A DNA stretch of 11,414 nt, from contig CAAAJI010001131.1 in assembly GCA_900642245.1 (NCBI GenBank), forward strand, positions 1,272 through 12,685, read 5' to 3'. Made by a program: the position numbers and the translations under genes. Positions 8,928-11,414 of this stretch are shown one piece after another; positions within the stretch are counted from its first letter, which is position 1; every line of letters starts with the position of its first letter. Below the pieces are notes generated by a model, which saw only the letters and a list, made by a program, of their open reading frames with translations, was not told where the DNA came from and did no database searches. The DNA comes from Fragilaria radians (lineage: Eukaryota > Bacillariophyta > Fragilariophyceae > Fragilariales > Fragilariaceae).

Positions 8928-9342
8928 CTTGTTGATGCCTTTGAAGGAGTTATCTAGATTTAGTATCCTATCCCTCCCTTGCAACACTGAGTATGGGGTT
9001 TTAGTCATAGATACAATGGTATCGGATCCCCTTGAGTCAGATATCTGCTTGTAACCATCATAGCCTCTGCCACTCAGCAACTGATGGCATAGACTCTCTG
9101 GCATACTATATGTGGTCATCATGTAGGCCATAGTTCTCTCTATGCGATGCCAACAAGATGATATCATGATGTCACTATACTGTGGAACCCGTGTGGAATT
9201 GAATACAAATCTTTGATGCTATGATGCAAAGGCATAGAAGATGGAGCTGTATGGTCTTTGGGTTGGATTGGACATACCCACAATGTTGAAGGAAAAAACT
9301 GTCTCTCTTTCTGAATATTATCCTTCAAAACCTTGTGGTGGT
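8928..9342 (+). other. Divergent middle of the gypsy gag, possibly foreign sequence
   Basis: Between the MPLKE block near 8935-8950 and EDDEVSDN near 9343, no gag motif can be followed in any plus frame. The gap is about 400 bases, longer than the spacing I would expect in this family. A minus-strand frame here is open for some 75 codons (MISSCWHRIERTMAYMMTTY and on) before it enters the shadow of gag; I do not recognise it. The stretch may be an insertion or simply badly decayed gag. Confidence 0.4.
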
Positions 9343-9973
9343 GAAGATGATGAAGTATCTGATAATTAGTTGTTAGGACTGGAAAATTAGATACATAGAA
9401 TTAGACTATATCTCTAGGCGCGCCATTAGGGTGCAAAAGTATTACATGAGGAGATGCCTCTTCATGGGACCTAAAAGTAGGGTTCAGCAATTTGTAGAAA
9501 GGCTCAATGAGCTTAATTGCTCTCTACTATTTTTCTCTGATGAACGGCCTACACCATTCACTCAAGATGAAATCATTGAGATTCTTGACCAGGCCAAACC
9601 TCCACACTGGCATGAAGCAATGATTTCAGCCAACAGTGATATTTTCGAAATGGATTACGAATCGGCATTTCCTTATTTCATATGACTTGAGAATCTGGAC
9701 AAGATTCAACGCTCAAATAGACCAGCTCGGGCCGTAGCAGTAGATAATCACACTTCCTTTACCAGTAGTGTAGGTGTAGGTCCAGCTAAAAGCAAACAAA
9801 AAACCAAAATGTGGTGTCACTACTGTAACATGAATAATCACAATACGGTCGAATGTCGAGAAATTGCAAAGGTCAAGCAGCACAAAAAGGCTCAACATGG
9901 TACCAAGGCTGCTCCGGGAAAAAAGGCCTTATGCTTTCTTTTTGAGGAAATAAATGCCCTCAAAAACAGTTAA
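9343..9973 (+). pseudogene. gag: Gypsy gag, C-terminal part with CCHC zinc knuckle
   Basis: EDDEVSDN at 9343 is followed by a frame change near 9377. A long frame then reads YISRRAIRVQKYYMRR, QQFVERLNELNCSLLFF, TQDEIIEILDQAKPPHWHEA and DIFEMDYESAFPYF. An in-frame TGA at 9683-9685 interrupts it, where related gags seem to have a basic residue, and the same frame continues with LENLDKIQR. The nucleocapsid zinc knuckle WCHYCNMNNHNTVEC (C-x2-C-x4-H-x4-C) is at 9815-9856, followed by a Lys-rich tail and KKALCFLFEEINALKNS, ending at TAA 9971-9973. The protease frame overlaps this end in the -1 phase. The knuckle residues are all present, so this part decayed only lightly. Confidence 0.85.
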
Positions 9974-10821
9974 AACCTGCAAAGGCGGAAAATCACAAAA
10001 AGAGAAAGGTTGAGTCCCTACTCTCAACAGAGATTAATTCAACTAAGAGCAGTGTTGAAATTGAGGAGTTGTTTTATTGCCCCCTACTATCAGTACTAGT
10101 TGAAAATTCTCACCCGACCACCAAATTAGTGGTAACCCTCAGTGTCAATCATGAGGAGCATGTGCTTAGAGCACTGGCTGATACCGGTGCTAGTAGCAGC
10201 TTCATTCTTGAAGCTTATAGATCCAAGGATATTTTAAAACAAAATTTAGAGAATAAAACCACTTGGAGTACAATGAATGGTCAGTTTACAACTGATAAAA
10301 CTGGATTGGTAAGCTTTGTGCTGCCAGAATTCAATCTCAAGAAACAAATTACTTGGGAGTTTCATATTGATGACCGATCCAAGCCATCCGACACATATGG
10401 AATGATCAGTGTCCTAGATCTTCTCGGAAAATTAGGTATTATACTTAATTTTACTAATAAAACTGTTACATGGGACACTGATACAATCCCAATGAAAGAC
10501 AGAGGCTCTCTGAATTCTCAGAAGGCCATTATTGAGATTTACTTGACTGCAAATGAACCTCAGAGTCTTATGGATGAGTTTTCTCGTTCCACCAAGATCC
10601 TAGATGCAGAATATAAACCTGCAATCCTAGAAGAAGTCACAACGGCTTGTGAAAACCTCAATGCAGAGGAACAACACCAGTTACTCCAAGTACTCCAAAA
10701 ATATAAGCATCTCTTTGAAAGCACATTAGGAGAATTCAACATGGCTCCCATAAGTCTAAACTTGATAGACCAGGGATCTAAGCCAGTACATGCGCGGCCT
10801 TATCTGTTCCTAGATCAGTAG
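9967..10821 (+). pseudogene. pol: Gypsy aspartic protease and start of reverse transcriptase
   Basis: The frame is open from at least 9967 to TAG at 10819-10821. It starts with a Lys-rich linker (QLKPAKAENHKKRKVESLL), then SHPTTKLVVTLSVN and the retropepsin active site ALADTGASSSFILEAY; the catalytic Asp codon is 10180-10182. STMNGQFTTDKTG and VSFVLPEFNLKKQITWEFHI follow, then the C-terminal protease block MISVLDLLGKLGIILNF. The downstream linker to reverse transcriptase has DEFSRSTKILDAEYKPAILE, LLQVLQKYKHLFESTLGEF and PVHARPY. Just after PVHARPY one base seems missing, and the family's VPRSVEQ block appears in the next frame at 10806. The Met at 10069 is unlikely to be a real start; the product would be cut from a Gag-Pol precursor. 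Confidence 0.85.
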
Positions 10822-11292
10822 AGCAGTAACTGCGCAAGGAAATTGCAAGATTAGTGAACATTGGAGTCCTGGAAGAAGATTATACTTCTGAATGGGCATC
10901 CCCAACATTTGCAATTGCCAAAAAGAATGGAAATATAAGAGTTGTTTCTGATTTCAGAAAACTCAATTCATTACTTCAACGTCAACCATTTCCAATACCC
11001 AAAATTGGAGACATGATCAGATCCATGGAAGGATTTACCTTTGCCACGGCTCTAGATTTGAACATGGGTTACTACCATATCAAATTGGATGCCGATGCCC
11101 AAAAGCTATGTACAATTATATTTCCTTGGGGAAAAAATATAAAATAAACGCTCACCCATAGGCATCAAAATAACCCCAGATGTTTTCCAAAAAGGCATGT
11201 CAAAACTGACACAAGATTTGGAATATGTAAAGACATATCTGGATGATTTGTTAATTCTAACAAATAGCAACTTTGCAGACCACCTGAATAAG
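10806..11292 (+). pseudogene. pol: Gypsy reverse transcriptase, truncated after YLDD
   Basis: VPRSVEQ (from 10806) is followed by TAA at 10827-10829, then an open frame with LRKEIARLVNIGVLEEDY, SEWASPTFAIAKKNG, IRVVSDFRKLNSLL, PFPIPKIGDM and FTFATALDLNMGYYHIKLD. The first catalytic Asp of the palm is in ALDL, codon 11055-11057. The frame breaks in an A-rich run near 11132-11147 (FPWGK then stop), apparently by one extra A. It resumes in the next phase with PIGIKITPDVFQ, KLTQDLEYVK and TYLDDLLILT; the YLDD active site is at 11236-11247. After LNKLEIALQ it ends at TGA 11290-11292. Thumb, RNase H and integrase are absent. Both catalytic Asp blocks survive, so it is recognisable but non-functional. 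Confidence 0.9.
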
Positions 11293-11414
11293 TTAGAGAT
11301 TGCTCTACAGTGAGATATAGAAAGTAGACACAGATAAAATATAGTCTATTTTATTTCTTGTTCTGTTAGTCTTGTCTAATCTTGAAACTTCTCTCAAAAG
11401 ATGTTCTCAAGAGA
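11293..11414. other. Non-coding AT-rich sequence at the gypsy truncation edge
   Basis: After the reverse transcriptase stop the sequence no longer follows the family in any frame. It is AT-rich, contains a perfect hairpin at 11334-11354, and runs to the window end. It could be the edge of another insertion or the site of a deletion. Confidence 0.45.
11334..11354. repeat. Short perfect inverted repeat ATAAAATA / TATTTTAT
   Basis: Eight-base arms ATAAAATA and TATTTTAT flank a TAGTC loop. It lies 42 bases beyond the last gypsy codon. It is simple AT-rich sequence, so chance formation is possible. Confidence 0.5.

Larger units (their letters stand above)
8769..11292 (+). mobile_element. Degenerate Ty3/gypsy LTR retrotransposon, partial
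   Basis: On the plus strand gag with a CCHC zinc knuckle, an aspartic protease (LADTGASSSF) and reverse transcriptase (VVSDFRKLN, ALDLNMGYYHIKLD, YLDDLLILT) follow one another. Reverse transcriptase directly after protease, without an intervening integrase, is the gypsy order. RNase H and integrase are missing: the coding path ends at a TGA at 11290-11292, about 15 codons after YLDD. At least four frame breaks and several stops make the element dead. No LTR or primer-binding site was identified in the short space between 8506 and 8769. Confidence 0.9.

Noticed and set aside
8706..9167. Minus-strand frame of 153 codons, the second longest minus-strand frame
   Set aside because: Its second half lies opposite recognisable gypsy gag. 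The first half has no known motif, so it is recorded only as an odd block in the gag middle.
9713..9898. Minus-strand frame opposite the zinc knuckle
   Set aside because: It is the reverse of gag sequence with a complete CCHC motif on the plus strand.
10560..10751. Minus-strand frame of 63 codons
   Set aside because: It lies opposite the protease to reverse transcriptase linker, which has clear family blocks on the plus strand.
1..11414. tRNA, rRNA, CRISPR array, prophage or operon structure
   Set aside because: No cloverleaf arms with a plausible T-loop, no regularly spaced repeats and no closely packed co-directional genes were seen; the content is eukaryotic.

Overview
The window looks like AT-rich nuclear DNA of a diatom or a related stramenopile. 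That rests on three protein signatures. One is a protein with two helicase-associated (HA) repeats (GHCRVP ... KLGxWV), a family expanded in diatoms. Another is a decayed Ty1/copia polyprotein that I recognise as the diatom CoDi-like type (gag, a D-G-G-A-D protease, then integrase). The third is a decayed Ty3/gypsy polyprotein of a type I also associate with diatom genomes. The species cannot be named from sequence alone. I see no rRNA, tRNA, CRISPR array or bacterial operon.

Layout, left to right. Positions 1-489 have no recognisable content. Positions 490-3469, minus strand, hold a broken copia element in the order gag (3469-2323), protease (2322-1840), integrase (1839-490). Its reverse transcriptase should lie left of the window, but nothing at 1-489 resembles it. 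Positions 3470-4081 are the flank or leader of that element, with one hairpin. Positions 4082-4372, minus, are a broken coding remnant I cannot name. Positions 4584-5243, minus, are the only convincingly intact gene, encoding the 219-residue HA-repeat protein. Positions 5244-8175 are about 2.9 kb of AT-rich DNA with no supportable gene. Positions 8176-8505, minus, are a second, shorter fragment of the same type of copia gag. Positions 8769-11292, plus, hold a broken gypsy element: gag start, a divergent middle, gag end with a zinc knuckle, protease, then reverse transcriptase up to just past the YLDD motif. There the element stops abruptly, and the last 122 bases are unrelated AT-rich sequence.

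The two retroelements are told apart by gene order. In the minus-strand element integrase follows protease directly (copia order). In the plus-strand element reverse transcriptase follows protease directly (gypsy order). Both carry several stops and frame breaks and look non-autonomous. At several stops my recollection of the family predicts Gln or Arg, which fits C-to-T decay.

I did not find a convincing new biological system. The most useful follow-ups are the lone HA-repeat gene with an AT-hook-like tail, the unnamed coding remnant next to it, and the abrupt right edge of the gypsy element.
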